A stretch of DNA of 64,000 nt from Anticarsia gemmatalis (GCF_050436995.1 NC_134770.1:188501-252500); one strand, 5' to 3'; shown: positions 22,249 through 33,219, counted from the first letter of the stretch. The notes: generated by a model from the letters alone, not told the origin. Numbers and translations are program-made.

Positions 22249-24825
22249 TTACAGTGGGGATGCTTGCAGCATGTCTTCTATTTCATCATAGGTTTTATCC
22301 TTCAGCCACTGAGCTATTGTCTTTTTGCAGTCTTTAGTTGACAAGGGGTAGATATTGAGTAGATCATTGATTTTGTTATATAAAAAAGCGGACTTTGCAT
22401 AGTATTGCCTTTTAGCGTACGTAGTCTTAACATATTCTGTCGGTGCAACGCGATGTTTTCGTCTTCTTTCCGTTAGAAGTGGCTTGTAGGGCAATACTTT
22501 GTGTAATTTTATCACAGTATGGAGAATGAATAATTTTCTGACTGATAGTATATTGCTGAGGGAATACAGCTCGTTGGTTGGAAATCTATATGGCTTGGAA
22601 TACATGACCTTTATTAGAGACCTCTGTGCTCGCTCTAGCTCAATGAACTTCGTCTTCGTTGCTCCACCCCATACGGGTATGCAATAAATCAGAATTGACT
22701 GAGCCAAGGAGACATAGATTTCTGTCAGCATTTTTTTAGTCATTACATGTCGTAGGTTTTTAAAAATCCATATCAGTTTCCTGGTACGGGCAATGGTCAT
22801 ATCTGTGTGTACATGCCAGGATAGTCGCTGATCTAATATTACACCTAAATATTTTATGTGAGTCACTTTTTCAATACTTTGACAGGAACAGTTTGTACAA
22901 ATCATATCGCAAGAGTGGATTTTGAGTGTTTTGTTAGATCCAGGTTGTGTGTTGTTGTAGATGGTAAATGCAATGTATTTTGTTTTGGAGATGTTTAGCG
23001 TTAGGAGATGTGAACTCAACCAGTTTGTAATACTGAACAGACCCCTTTCAGCAGATTTATATACAGATTCCCATGTATCGCCACAGAAAGCAATGGCCGT
23101 GTCGTCTGCATATGAGAAGACACGGCCATTTTTCGGCACCATATTACAAAGCTGGTTTATGTAAATAGAGAAAAGAGTCGGTCCTAATACGCTGCCCTGT
23201 GGGACGCCGTAAGTCACGTATGTCTCGTCACTAATATATTCGCCTACCTTAACTCTTTGTCTACGATCTCGAAGGTAATCCGTTAATAAAGCTAACGGAC
23301 TCCCTCTTATGCCGACATTTTCCATACTACGCACAAGGATGGGGACAGAAACGGTATCAAAGGCCTTTTTCAGATCAAGGAATACGGTTAAACATTTTTT
23401 TCCTGAGTCTACCAGTTTAGTTATATGAGTGGTCAATGCTGTCACTGCGTCTTCAGTCGATAATTTATGTCTGAAACCGTATTGAGCATTTGATATGATA
23501 TTATATTTATGTGTGTAACTATGTAGTCTGACGTTAATGAGCTTTTCAATGATTTTAGATATGGCCGGCAGGACAGAGATAGGCCTGTAATTGTTTATGT
23601 CGTCTCTGCCTCCACCCTTGTGCACCGGTGTAATTATGGCTTGCTTCAACACAGATGGAAATTTACCTTGGTTAAAACATAAGTTAGTGAGATGTGTTAT
23701 CAGTGGTACGACTAATTCATGGGCAGTTTTTAAGAATTTAGTTGAGATATTATCCCAACCTGGAGCGCTGTCTGATTTAAGACTCATTAGGACATCATAG
23801 ACTTCAGTAGGATCGGTTTCAAGAAGCACGAAGGAGGAGCTGTGTGAGTGTATCATGGGATCAGGACCGTGAGGAAGTTGCGGTTGGTGTGAGCAAATAA
23901 TGTTCTCAGCTAGAGTTTTCCCAACATTGGAAAAGAAATCATTTATGTGATCTACCGAAGCCTGAGGGGTAGGTTTTATATCTAATAATTCTGAATTTAA
24001 AGCTTTCTTTGGTTTGCGATGAGTTATATTGTTTATTGTGTTCCATATTTGTTTTGTATTCTTATTTGCTTTTTGTAATTGTTCCTTATCATATTTTCTT
24101 CTAAGTTTTTTAATTAAATTATTACAGAAATTGCGGTATCTCCTGTAGGTGATTTTTAATATAACGTTATGGGGATCAGATCGCAACTTTCTCTGCATAT
24201 TATTTCTATTTTGTATACATCGTAAAATTCCTAAAGTTATCCAGGATTTAATGATACGGTTGTTCCTTGGAATTAGTGTAGTAATAGTGTGTTGCTGAAG
24301 GCAGTTTTGGAGTTTGTTTATTAATTGTACAGATAGCTTAAGTGGGTCATTGATAGAAAGTAGTTCGGACATATTACTACTTTTTAATGCTGTTATGGTT
24401 TTATCAAAGTCTACTTTAGTTTTAGTTTTAGAACATTTATGAGATTTTATAATATTTGATAATTTAAGGAATATCATAAGATGGTCCGTAATACTGGTAT
24501 TTAAAACAGCAATAGAGGCAGCTTTTTTGGCAGTGTCAAGTTTTAAGATAAAATGATCCAAACAGTTGCCGCCTCTGGTTGGTAACGAGTGACCCGGTAG
24601 CAAGCCATGTGTTGCAAGCATATTTAAATAGTTTAATCTGTTTGTACGCTCATATGTTTGCTCGATAGGTTTAGATATTAGATTGATGTTAATATCGCCT
24701 GCTATTACAATATTTTTGTATGATTTGAGTGAGTCTAAATGGTCATTGAGAGAATCTACGAAAAGGTCAGCATTTGTATTTGAAGGCGATCGGTAAATAG
24801 CAAGGATGACAAGATTAAACAAGTA
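22249..24825 (-). CDS. LINE ORF2: endonuclease (partial) and reverse transcriptase
   Basis: Enzyme for target-primed reverse transcription. The open frame gives 857 residues; its first codon at 24,822 is TTG, so this is the truncated inside of a longer protein and not a true start. Residues 1-120 are the C-terminal half of an APE-type endonuclease: AIYRSPSN at 8-15, GDININ at 42-47, CLDH at 87-90, TDH at 112-114. The N-terminal half, with the first catalytic residues, is missing. Reverse transcriptase spans about 340-620: APGWDNIS, NYRPISVLP, QYGFR, FLDLKKAFD with Asp483 and Asp489, GVPQGSVLGP at 539-548 and YADD at 571-574. The C-terminal part (about 640-857) has no zinc knuckle that I can see. 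No stop or frameshift interrupts it, so the insertion is recent, but without a 5' end the copy is not self-sufficient. Clade assignment (Jockey/CR1 group) is by motif wording only. Confidence 0.9.
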   Translation of the reverse strand, partial: YLFNLVILAIYRSPSNTNADLFVDSLNDHLDSLKSYKNIVIAGDININLISKPIEQTYERTNRLNYLNMLATHGLLPGHSLPTRGGNCLDHFILKLDTAKKAASIAVLNTSITDHLMIFLKLSNIIKSHKCSKTKTKVDFDKTITALKSSNMSELLSINDPLKLSVQLINKLQNCLQQHTITTLIPRNNRIIKSWITLGILRCIQNRNNMQRKLRSDPHNVILKITYRRYRNFCNNLIKKLRRKYDKEQLQKANKNTKQIWNTINNITHRKPKKALNSELLDIKPTPQASVDHINDFFSNVGKTLAENIICSHQPQLPHGPDPMIHSHSSSFVLLETDPTEVYDVLMSLKSDSAPGWDNISTKFLKTAHELVVPLITHLTNLCFNQGKFPSVLKQAIITPVHKGGGRDDINNYRPISVLPAISKIIEKLINVRLHSYTHKYNIISNAQYGFRHKLSTEDAVTALTTHITKLVDSGKKCLTVFLDLKKAFDTVSVPILVRSMENVGIRGSPLALLTDYLRDRRQRVKVGEYISDETYVTYGVPQGSVLGPTLFSIYINQLCNMVPKNGRVFSYADDTAIAFCGDTWESVYKSAERGLFSITNWLSSHLLTLNISKTKYIAFTIYNNTQPGSNKTLKIHSCDMICTNCSCQSIEKVTHIKYLGVILDQRLSWHVHTDMTIARTRKLIWIFKNLRHVMTKKMLTEIYVSLAQSILIYCIPVWGGATKTKFIELERAQRSLIKVMYSKPYRFPTNELYSLSNILSVRKLFILHTVIKLHKVLPYKPLLTERRRKHRVAPTEYVKTTYAKRQYYAKSAFLYNKINDLLNIYPLSTKDCKKTIAQWLKDKTYDEIEDMLQASPL

Positions 24826-25271
24826 TCCTACTAATATTATAAATGCGAAAGTTTGGATATATTGGTCCTAGCCGGTTTCGGCGACAGCGACTGCAATTAT
24901 TGTGGACTTTGCTTGTTACTGCGGAGCTCCACGTTCATCCTCTCTTTGATGAGCTCGGAGGTGACTGGCGTAACCAATCTTGGCTACGAATGTGCGGTCA
25001 CAACGTGGACACGTCAGGACTCCACCGCAGTAGTTATAAGTTATAGCCATGGGTGGTCTGGCTTTTAGTGCGTCTCTTGTACGATCAAGGTTCTAGTTTG
25101 GAATAATCGATGTATGACTGTATGTTTGGAACGCATTTACGCAAAAACTATTGAACGTATTTAGATGTAATTTTGTGAATATATAGTTTATAACTTAAAT
25201 TAATATATATGTAAGTAGGTGAGTTTTTACCCAGGAACATCTATTCACGCGGACGAACTTGGTCAGTCTAG
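24826..25271 (+). mobile_element. Helitron-like element, second family, with nested LINE
   Basis: Starts TCCTACTAATATTATAAATG after A and ends ACTTGGTCAGTCTAG before T. After the first 32 bp it is interrupted by a 237-bp insert (24,858-25,094), then resumes with ACGCAAAAACTATTGAACGT and AGTTTATAACTTAAAT, typical body text of the family. Confidence 0.6.
24858..25094 (-). pseudogene. LINE 3' end with C2H2 zinc-finger tail
   Basis: On the minus strand a short frame reads ...YNYCGGVLTCPRCDRTF, then VAKIGYASHLRAHQRE and a stop: a CX2C...HX3-4H finger of the kind found at the very C-terminus of several LINE ORF2 proteins. It is flanked by an 8-bp direct repeat AGTTTGGA (24,850-24,857 and 25,095-25,102), as expected of a 5'-truncated retroposed copy. 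Only the last 50 or so codons remain. Clade not assigned. Confidence 0.6.
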
Positions 25272-26385
25272 TAACTCACCTTCATTATTTTGTTACTAAA
25301 CGTTGTTTGTTAACGGCTTTATAAAACTACAAACTTTGTTTACTCATCTACGTAAAGCAAAACATAATAATTATTAACGAAATATGATAATTAACTAATA
25401 AAAAATGCCTAACAATTTTTCATTCAGAATCCCAAAAAAAACCTTCTTTATCATTCAAATAGCGTCCTAAAATATAAACAATATTGTGTCCCCGAGAGTC
25501 GAACCCGAGACCTCACAGATAATGCCTCCATCATTACATAATGTGTGTTCATTTTACAGACAATGCTCAAGGATTGCTGAACAAAAAACGATGTTAATTT
25601 CATAGTTACCGTGGGAAGTCGTTGGCATGTATTTAGAACTTGTGTTTACGTTGTTTAAACAATTACTATTACGACTGTGTAAAAATAGTATAGACAGAGA
25701 AATGACTATTTCTGTAGTACTACCTTTTTATATATTATTATGTAGTCTAAACAATAAACACTGACTGCACGAGGCCCAGAGTTCGATTCCCGAGTCGACC
25801 AAAGTTCGAAATTAGTTAACGGGCTCGGTATATGGAAATTTTAATAACAAAATTACGTGTTAAATAGGTGATCTTATGAAAAACATAAATTAATATAATT
25901 AGCGTAATTATATTAATTTATCTTTTGCCTAGCTCATCCCCAATTGCAGCTAATGAAAAAAATCATTTCACCATTTATACACGGTCTGAAACTATTATCA
26001 TGCTCAAACTTTTTCTTAATCAGCCTAGCAGTTTAGCATTGAAAACGTAACAGACAGACAGACAGACAGACAAAACTAATCATTTCTTAATAAAATATGA
26101 TTCATCAATAAAAGCTGTAGCTACTTTCCATTAAAAGTACATAATAACCTATTTAATTTATCTTATAATCGATGAAAAGCTACTATATGATATTAGTAGT
26201 TATGTTACATAAGTGGTACATTCACGCTATTACGACAGTGTATCAGCAGAACTGGTTTGTACATAAGGGCACGTACACAGTGGTCAGGTGTGGTGGAATA
26301 TTTGTGGCTTGACTCACTGCACGTACAGTGGTTAAGAAAGTTACATAAGCCACCATCATAACCTGCTTGTTGTGGATTCGATTAC
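25272..26385. other. AT-rich stretch with SINE fragments
   Basis: Family 2 fragments lie near 25,485-25,540 (minus, GAGTCGAACCCGAGACCT) and 25,765-25,835 (plus, GAGTTCGATTCCCGAGTCGA). A (CAGA)n tract occupies 26,052-26,074. Nothing else supported. Confidence 0.5.
25886..25920. repeat. Perfect inverted repeat, 16-bp arms
   Basis: TAAATTAATATAATTA, spacer GCG, then its exact reverse complement. AT-only arms. Confidence 0.85.
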
Positions 26386-26690
26386 CACTCGGGACAAATA
26401 TTTGTGTGTCGAGTAGGTCCGTCAGTCTAGGCTGTCTTCCAACTATATTGGAGTCGGCTTTCAGTCTCATCGAATGCAGCTGGATACCAGCATTTTACAT
26501 AAAGCGACTGCCTATAGGACCTCCACAACCCAATTACCTGGGTTAGGTATAGCACAATATCCTTCGGTAAGACTGGTTGTCAGACTTTCAAGCTTCTGAC
26601 TACTGTTAACGACTGTCAAATACCTTCGAAAATGACAGCCGGGACCCACAAATTAACATGCCTTCCGAAACACAGAACACATACATTATT
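26330..26690 (-). repeat. SINE/RTE-type composite repeat
   Basis: The minus strand has TTTCGGAAGGCATGTTAAT, AGTCTGACAACCAGTCTTA, ATTGGGTTGTGGAGGTC, TAGGCAGTCGCTT and TATCCAGCTGCATTCGATG. The same text in the opposite orientation lies at 61,500-61,695. A SINE head-like GTGGTAATCGAATCC lies at 26,374-26,390. Confidence 0.6.
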
Positions 26691-27002
26691 ATTTAAATTG
26701 AATAAGCCATCATTATTCAAAAATCATTTAAACTTACCAATATGCATTCATCCTAAAATAAAATAAATAAAAACCGTTCACCGTATGATGCAAGATGCTC
26801 CCCACTCGCCTTGACCTGCAAGTGAAAGTGGCCCTTATTGCACACACCTAAGGTCCCTTGCAACGAAAGCGAAAGTCACAGGGAAAGTTAAAACATGTTG
26901 GGCCCATTTTCGTTTGAGGTACCTGCTAGTGTTGTCAATATTGGGATGTTATGTAATTGTTTATGATGGGAAATGTGAATCTTTGTGAAAAATTCCATTT
27001 CA

Positions 27003-27246
27003 TCTATACTAATATTATAAAGCTGAAGAGTTTGTTTGTTTGTTTGAACGCGCTAATCTCGGGAACTACTGGTCCGATTTGAAAAATTCTTTCAGTGTTA
27101 GATAGCCCATTTATCGAGGAAGGCTATAGGCTATATATCATCACGCTACGACCAATAGGACCAGAGTACCAGTGAAAAATGTTACAAAAACGGGGAAAAT
27201 TATGATTCTCTTATGTGACGCAAGCGAAGTTGCGCGGGTCAGCTAG
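27003..27246 (+). mobile_element. Non-autonomous Lep1-like Helitron, complete
   Basis: TCTATACTAATATTATAAAG at the 5' end after A; CGCAAGCGAAGTTGCG hairpin then CGGGTCAGCTAG before T. 244 bp, noncoding, the best-preserved copy in the window. Confidence 0.9.
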
Positions 27247-27248
27247 TG

Positions 27249-27370
27249 ATATATATTAATGCGAAAGTTAGTTTGGATGTATGTATGTTTTGTTCCTCTT
27301 TCTCATAAAAACTACTGAATTGAACTTTGATGAATGTTGGCAAATAGTTCATTTTTATTTATTTCTAACA
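27249..27370 (+). repeat. Helitron-like 5' fragment, second family
   Basis: ATATATTAATGCGAAAGTTA, GTTTGGATGTATGTATGTT, ATAAAAACTACTGAATTGAA. Directly follows the preceding Helitron. Confidence 0.5.
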
Positions 27371-27384
27371 TCAGACGCAAATAG

Positions 27385-27565
27385 GTAGATGTGTATGACA
27401 TACACCTACGTTTCGCTATTAACAATGTTAGCCCCATGTACTAGACAGCAAGCCTATTTCCATATACCGGGCACGTTACCGAACTCCGGACTAATAAAGA
27501 ATAAATTTATATAAATTAGAAAATACCAATAGCACTTAGGATGACGCGGGAATCAAACCCGACTA
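27385..27565 (-). repeat. tRNA-derived SINE, family 2
   Basis: TACACCTACGTTTCGCTATT, CCATATACCGGGCACGTTAC, CGGGAATCAAACCCGACT: an inverted family 2 copy lacking a clear head. Confidence 0.65.
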
Positions 27566-28757
27566 CAGACTTGTATCTGATAAGTTAAATAGCAAACCAC
27601 AGATACACTCAATATAGTAGTATTATTATATTTACTTATTTAAACTTCATGTACAGTAGTGGTACGTAGGCGAACCTAATGCATCAAAGCATTCTCTACC
27701 TGTTAACCATAGGGTTAAATAAACAAGTTTGTGGTAGGTGTAGTATAAGTTAATTATAATAGTGTGAAATATAATATAGTTTATAAAAATATAATGCATT
27801 AAAATATAATACACACATACGTACAAAGTTATTATTGAACAATTAAATATAACTGCATAATATTGTACAATCATGCACAACGGTCGAGCTAGCAATAACA
27901 CATAAGTAAGCACGTACGCATCGTTCACTACAAGTTATGATATAACTATGTATGTGCAGTTTAAAACTTTGTTTATACTTTGTTTGATCACGTATTTTAT
28001 GTGGATTGCTGAGAATAAACAAGGTCTTGGATTCGATTCCTGTGCTAGAATGATTATGTAAGTATAATGACTGGCATTGGCGGAAAACTGGAAAAAAATG
28101 AAAGTTTGGTTACACCATAAAAGTTAACAAGTGTGTATACTGTATAGTATATTATTTGCAGTATATCTGTGGAAAAGGAATATTTAAAACGGGTATAAAC
28201 ATCGTAAAGAAATCTCGCTAACCTGAAAAGTCTCAAACATTTATTGAAAAAAAACATGCATTGTGTTTTTTTGTATCAATTTGATGAAATAGATACATAA
28301 AAAATATACATAGCTAGAAGCAGAATAATAATACATTATATATTATTATAATAACATATCTCCAAAATAAAAATCTTTAAAAACTTTCTCATTTCTAATA
28401 AAATGTATGAAGAAAAATCCTTACACCAGAATCTCACAACCAAATCCCAAATCTTTTCTAGCCAAAATCACCTTAGCTCCAAATCACGAACACGTAGGCA
28501 TCTCAACAAGTTTTATAGTATTAGTTAATAATACGATGTCACGTGAACACTGACCGAGCTCAGCAAAAAATATAACACGTTATCAAGAACGACACGTGTG
28601 AGGAGACGGTGGAATGTCCCACGAGCGACGATGTAGAATTTATTAAATGCAACAGAAATATGAAAAATGTATCTATTTTACATCTTTGATAATAATAATA
28701 TGATCTTTTTTTATTATATTCATATGATAAGTAAATTTAATGGATAGACTGTTCAGA
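27566..28757. other. AT-rich stretch, nothing identified
   Basis: No gene or repeat supported. Confidence 0.4.
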
Positions 28758-28810
28758 CACTGAGACATTAATGGGTTAAATTTAATATTTAACCCATTAA
28801 TGTCTCAGTG
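28758..28810. repeat. Perfect inverted repeat, 24-bp arms, from SINE tails
   Basis: Arms 28,758-28,781 and 28,787-28,810 are exact reverse complements around TTAAT. The sequence (CATTAATGGGTTAAAT) is the 3' end of family 3, so two tails meet head to head. Confidence 0.85.
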
Positions 28811-29635
28811 CAGATGCATTCTCTGCTCCACCTATCCCTTTGGAAAAAGGCGCTTTTTTGTATCTAAGATAGGTACGTTTCACGCCGGAAAATCTTTCAT
28901 CTTAAAGACGCGGACAACCGCTAGTCTTTAAGATGATATATTATCAAAAACTCCTGAATAATAGTTCATAAGGAACAGAAATAGCAGCTATAGAAATGAG
29001 CCGAGTTATTGTAATATAACTCCTGGATAATATCCTCAATCCAAGGCGTAGATAATCCTCTCAGATGACATCACCTCAACAGCAAGTTTCATAGACACAG
29101 GTCATAAACTCTATAATAATATTCTTCCTCTCCTTCTAATCTCACTCGTATAAACAAGTTGTTTTTATATATATATAACAGCCATTTCGTGATGTAAATT
29201 AGGCTCTAAATATTGGTTTAAAACTGGTTCTGATTTTGTTTTGAGCTATAGTGGATGTCTGGAGAAAGAATGATGATTGTAGCAAATTTGTTTTGACGCA
29301 AAAGTACTGGTAATAGATTAATAATATAGAAAACTATTCTATTACTGTTCCAATACTGAGAAGGATTTTATTGGAAGGGGAAAGACGGAAGGACCTTGAG
29401 TCCCTTACGTACTTTTTGGAAATTTGCACCTTTGCAAGATCTGTTGTAAAATAATCCACTGGCATGCAATTTGTAAGAGTCAATACAATAATTTACTTCA
29501 CCACTATGGCAGAAGTTAAATACTAGGCTAGAACTAAATAAATTACGGCCTCTGTGACGCGGTCGGTAGTGTAACCAACTAGTCATCGTAAGGTCTTGTC
29601 ATCATTTCCAGTTCGTGCAAAATACTATTAGTCTT
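28811..29635. other. AT-rich stretch, nothing identified
   Basis: No supportable gene. Paired AAGACGCGGACAACCGC-like text near 28,905 hints at an old Helitron end. Confidence 0.35.
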
Positions 29636-29639
29636 TTCT

Positions 29640-29790
29640 CATTTATACTATAATTGTTATCGTGATCGATAAATAGCAAAGTTTCGTCACCCATTACGTA
29701 CGACTAACTTTGTTAATGGTGAGACATGGATGTATTTCATATACCTCTGCCTTAACCTTCGGATAAAACAGGCGTAATATTATGGTCATA
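29640..29790 (+). repeat. tRNA-derived SINE, family 2, 3' part
   Basis: CACCCATTACGTACGACTAA, then TATACCTCTGCCTTAACC and ACAGGCGTAATATTATGG. Confidence 0.6.
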
Positions 29791-29817
29791 TCTACAGATA
29801 AAAAAGAATTAAACCTA

Positions 29818-29888
29818 TAATAGTCTTACTGCTGGGCAACAGTCTCCTCCTAGAATGGGGTAGGGGTAGGTCTTGAGTCCACCACGCT
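29818..29888 (-). repeat. SINE tail fragment (family 3)
   Basis: TACTGCTGGGCAACAGTCTC, CTCCTAGAATGGGGTAGGGG, TAGGTCTTGAGTCCACCACG. Confidence 0.7.
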
Positions 29889-30595
29889 GGTGAAATGAAG
29901 GAACATTATAAAGTAATTTTGTCTACGAACAAAGCTAAAGTTTAACGTGTGTATGGCGTCGCACAAGGCTGTGTATTAGCGAGTAGTGAATGAAGAATGA
30001 CCAACATTGAGGTCAGGGCTCAATATGATGTCGTGTACTATCAATAAATTGAAGAGAATTGGGCAATTATTACTTATTTATATTCAATACTTATTTGCTT
30101 ATTGTAATATCGTGTATGATAATATGTATATAAATGAGGCAAGGGCTATGTGTGCTCGTGCTAAGTGGTGTTCTTTGGTCTCTCTCTGCCTACATCTACA
30201 GGAAAAAGGCGTGATATTTTGTATGTATGTACATATAAAATGATGTAAGATAACAGTAAAAATATTAATGTAATATACAAATTACATTCATTCATATTAT
30301 TGAATAGACGTTTTGCTGAGAATTAAAAACAAACACATACATACATTCATTCCCACAATCTTTCATGAAAATATGATTAGTAAGATATAATTAGTATAGA
30401 AGTATTGTATGTTGATTGTTGTCCTAAAGTCATCAACTGAGACGTAACCTTGACATTTAGTTATACGTAGTATTGTAGGTATTTGACATAACTGGCATAA
30501 ATCGCATAATAATGAACCGACGCTCGACTACGCCTACATTGTACCGCATCAAGTTTTATTAGTTAGTAACAAGATACTTGTGTCTACTTTACTGT
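29889..30595. other. AT-rich stretch, nothing firm
   Basis: Contains 14 codons reading VYGVAQGCVLASS near 29,950-29,990, which resembles a reverse transcriptase motif but is too short to call. Confidence 0.35.
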
Positions 30596-30599
30596 GTAT

Positions 30600-30730
30600 A
30601 TCTCCGTTTTTACTGAACCGATTTTGATGAAACTTATTTAATTTTGTAGCTGAAGCTTTAAGGTTTTATACTGTGTAAATTTTATGAAAATCGGTTTAGC
30701 AGTTTTTGAGTTATAGCTGTGTAAATATGC
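30600..30730 (+). repeat. LINE/Helitron-type repeat fragment
   Basis: ACTGAACCGATTTTGATGAA, AATTTTATGAAAATCGGTTT, AGCAGTTTTTGAGTTATAG: wording typical of lepidopteran noncoding repeat bodies. Confidence 0.45.
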
Positions 30731-31644
30731 AAAGAAAATTATTATTTTTGTATTTTGTTGATTGACTAGTTCCTTTCGCAGGTAAACTTTTGAAACGTGA
30801 TGTATTTTTACATTTGTATGTAATAATATTATGTATTTAAGTGTAGAGGAAAACCTCACGCTTTAATATGCTTGAAAGGTAGGCAGAGGTGATGAAATGT
30901 TGTCAAAATTCAAGGCAACAGATGGCACTGCGAGGTTATGTAAGTTTTTTCCAGTAGGCTATTTCTATATGGGAATTCCCACATAGAAACACATACGGGG
31001 TAATTCTGTAGTATATGTATGTATATTGTACAGTATATGAGCAGATGAATGTCAATGGTTCGGCTGCCGGATGTGTCAAATATTTCGGCCAATTTACTAA
31101 AAAAATTACTAACTGCTAGCATACTGAAAGTAAAAATAGATTTTTGAAAAAAAGGAGACTGTTTATGATCGCCTGCAACTATCTCCAAAGGTAAAAAAAA
31201 AGTATTTTTGTCGTGAAAATAATATATTACAGACAGATGAAACTAACTTTTGCATTAATATATGTATAGTATGGATGCAATTCCTTCCTTCGTGGTGCAG
31301 TAGCAATTTAGAATTAACAAAAATCTGTTCAGTAGTTTTCGAGATGCGTTAAAACAGACATATAAGGCGAAAATAGTCTTTTCAATGTTATAATGATAGG
31401 TGGTTATAAAATTCTTTATTTTTTATTAAATATAATAGTTAAAACAATTAAACAACCACGTTGTTAGTTTCGCGCGCTTTTATATCAGAACCGAGATAAT
31501 ATTATTATTGTAGGAACGGGTACCGAACCTGTTATACTAATAGCATGATGTCATGTCGCATTCTTGATAACTTGAATACTTTATAGATATTATTATGTTG
31601 AGCGTCATAGGAGAATTAAAAAGTATATTTTTGCGCGGTAAACG

Positions 31645-31715
31645 ATCCTTAGGTTAAGCGACTCTTGGCGCGAAAATACTATGCATGGGTGGCCGTTTTA
31701 CTAGCGTAGCGTCTC
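31645..31715 (+). repeat. 5S rRNA-like SINE head fragment
   Basis: GGTTAAGCGACTCTTGGCGC followed by CATGGGTGGCCG, in the order and spacing of the 5S internal promoter (GTTAAGCAACGTCGG ... GGATGGGTGACCG). Confidence 0.45.
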
Positions 31716-31825
31716 CGTGCTTTATAAAGCCAGTTGGAAATCAGTCCCGGATGTTGTCTTTTAAGAGAATACTACAAGTTTGACACTATGTTCACCAATA
31801 ACCATAATCCATTTTTATATATCTA

Positions 31826-31990
31826 CTAGCGGACCCGACAGACGTTGTCCTGTCCAGTGAACCAAATTGTGAATCTTAATCATTCCCAGATCCCCATGAA
31901 CACACACAATTTTTTTTATCAAAATCGGTCCAGTCGTTTAAGAGAAGTTCAGTGACATACACACTTACAGAAGAATTATATATATATCTA
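31826..31990 (-). repeat. Helitron-like 3' part, inverted
   Basis: Begins CTAGCGGACCCGACAGACGT and continues TTGTCCTGTC, ATCAAAATCGGTCCAGTCGT. On the minus strand it ends CTAG. Confidence 0.5.
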
Positions 31991-31993
31991 TAG

Positions 31994-32190
31994 AATTCCT
32001 ACTAATATTATAAATACAACAGTTTAGTAAGTGTGGATGGATGTATGTGTTTGTTACTCTGTCACGAAAAAATTACTAGACTCGCGAATTTTAATGAAAT
32101 TTGGTACTGATAGCTTATAACCTAGATACTTTTTACACCGGGATTTTTTCAAGCAATCGTAGTCGTGGGCAGAAACTACTAAGTAATAAT
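31994..32190 (+). mobile_element. Helitron-like element, second family
   Basis: TTCCTACTAATATTATAAAT start, TTTGTTACTCTGTCACGAAA, TTAATGAAATTTGGTACTGA, ATAGCTTATAACCTAGATAC, and a worn end GTCGTGGGCAGAAACTACTA. Confidence 0.6.
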
Positions 32191-32997
32191 GGTCGAATAC
32201 TCAAAAAATGTTTATAGTCAAAACGATTTTGGTTCAAGCAACATAGTCATTGTAACGATACAGTTATGTATAAGCACCTACATAGATAAATTTACACATT
32301 AAAATAACATTAAGTTTCATTCAATATTACAATCTATTATGATTGAATGGATACCATTGAACATATCGTCAAAACCCGTCGTTTCCTTGACTTGTTACTA
32401 TTGACAGTATGACATTTGAAAACTGCTAAAATAATTAGCTTAAAAGCCGACCAAATTTGCATGCTTTCTACCTTTCTATAATACGGTAAGGACGTTTTTT
32501 ATTTGTCAATTTTCGATAGTTACTTAATTCTCAATACTAATACCAAGATTTTTTCCGATTTTTCTTGGAAAATAAGCACTTTTATATCAATTATAATAAA
32601 AGTATGATTACGTTGTTATTATTTAAAATAAACACTAAAATAGCAAATAGCAAACAACGAAATACACTACAGAATTACCTACTTACCTATGACAAAAATA
32701 TTGGTTTTACCACTTACGTTTATTAAACACAATTAAATTCTGACCTAAATCAAAAGCAATTGTTAAGAAGGAAAATCCAAAAACTAGGTATAATGGTTAT
32801 GGGAAGGAAAACTAAATAAATTAATTATTTGCATTTATTTTTTGGTTCTCAATGACGTGTTCCTGTGGTTTGTCACGAGCTAAAAATTATTCATCAGCTA
32901 TGAAATTTTCATCGTTGTTTTTTGATTCAAAACTTTCCTGTTCTTAGGTTTCATAATAGCCTGTCTGTTATTCTAGCTAGAAAGTATAGACAGTACC
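32191..32997. other. AT-rich stretch, nothing identified
   Basis: No supportable gene. Confidence 0.4.
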
Positions 32998-33172
32998 TCG
33001 ATTCTCTACCACTATCGACTACCGACAACCGGCTAGCTATCGAAATTTTGACATTTAGCATGTACTGCCAAAAAAGTTTCTGCAACATCCGTCAGGGGCG
33101 CTGATCAGATTTTCATACAAAATTTCTCGATGACAGGTCGGTTGTCGGTAGTCGATACTAGTAGAGAATGAA
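32998..33172. mobile_element. MITE, TCGATTCTCTACC family, copy A
   Basis: TCGATTCTCTACCACTATCG plus ACTACCGACAACCGGC at the left pairs with GGTTGTCGGTAGTCGATACT plus AGTAGAGAATGA at the right (arms about 50 bp). The centre has GACATTTAGCATGTACTGCC and GGGCGCTGATCAGATTTTCA. Noncoding; an apparent 60-codon frame is incidental. Related copies: 33,594, 63,611, and parts at 16,010, 33,470 and 34,095. Confidence 0.8.
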
Positions 33173-33219
33173 GCTACAGAGGTGTATTGAATAGTAATAG
33201 GAAGCGAGCCATGTAGGTA

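Larger units (their letters stand above)
21806..24825 (-). mobile_element. 5'-truncated Jockey/CR1-like LINE
   Basis: Runs from a 5' break at 24,825 to a 3' end around 21,806-21,835. The sense strand there ends AATAAAACATTTTTATTTTT with ATTTATTTAT after it, an A/T-repeat ending and not a poly(A) tail. The 3' UTR carries a (CA)n tract. A clear target duplication was not found. The 5' break coincides with the start of the Helitron-like element at 24,826. Confidence 0.85.

Noticed and set aside
29940..29995. VYGVAQGCVLASS resembling the GV-QGCVL reverse transcriptase motif
   Set aside because: Only about 14 codons between stops with no neighbouring RT motifs.
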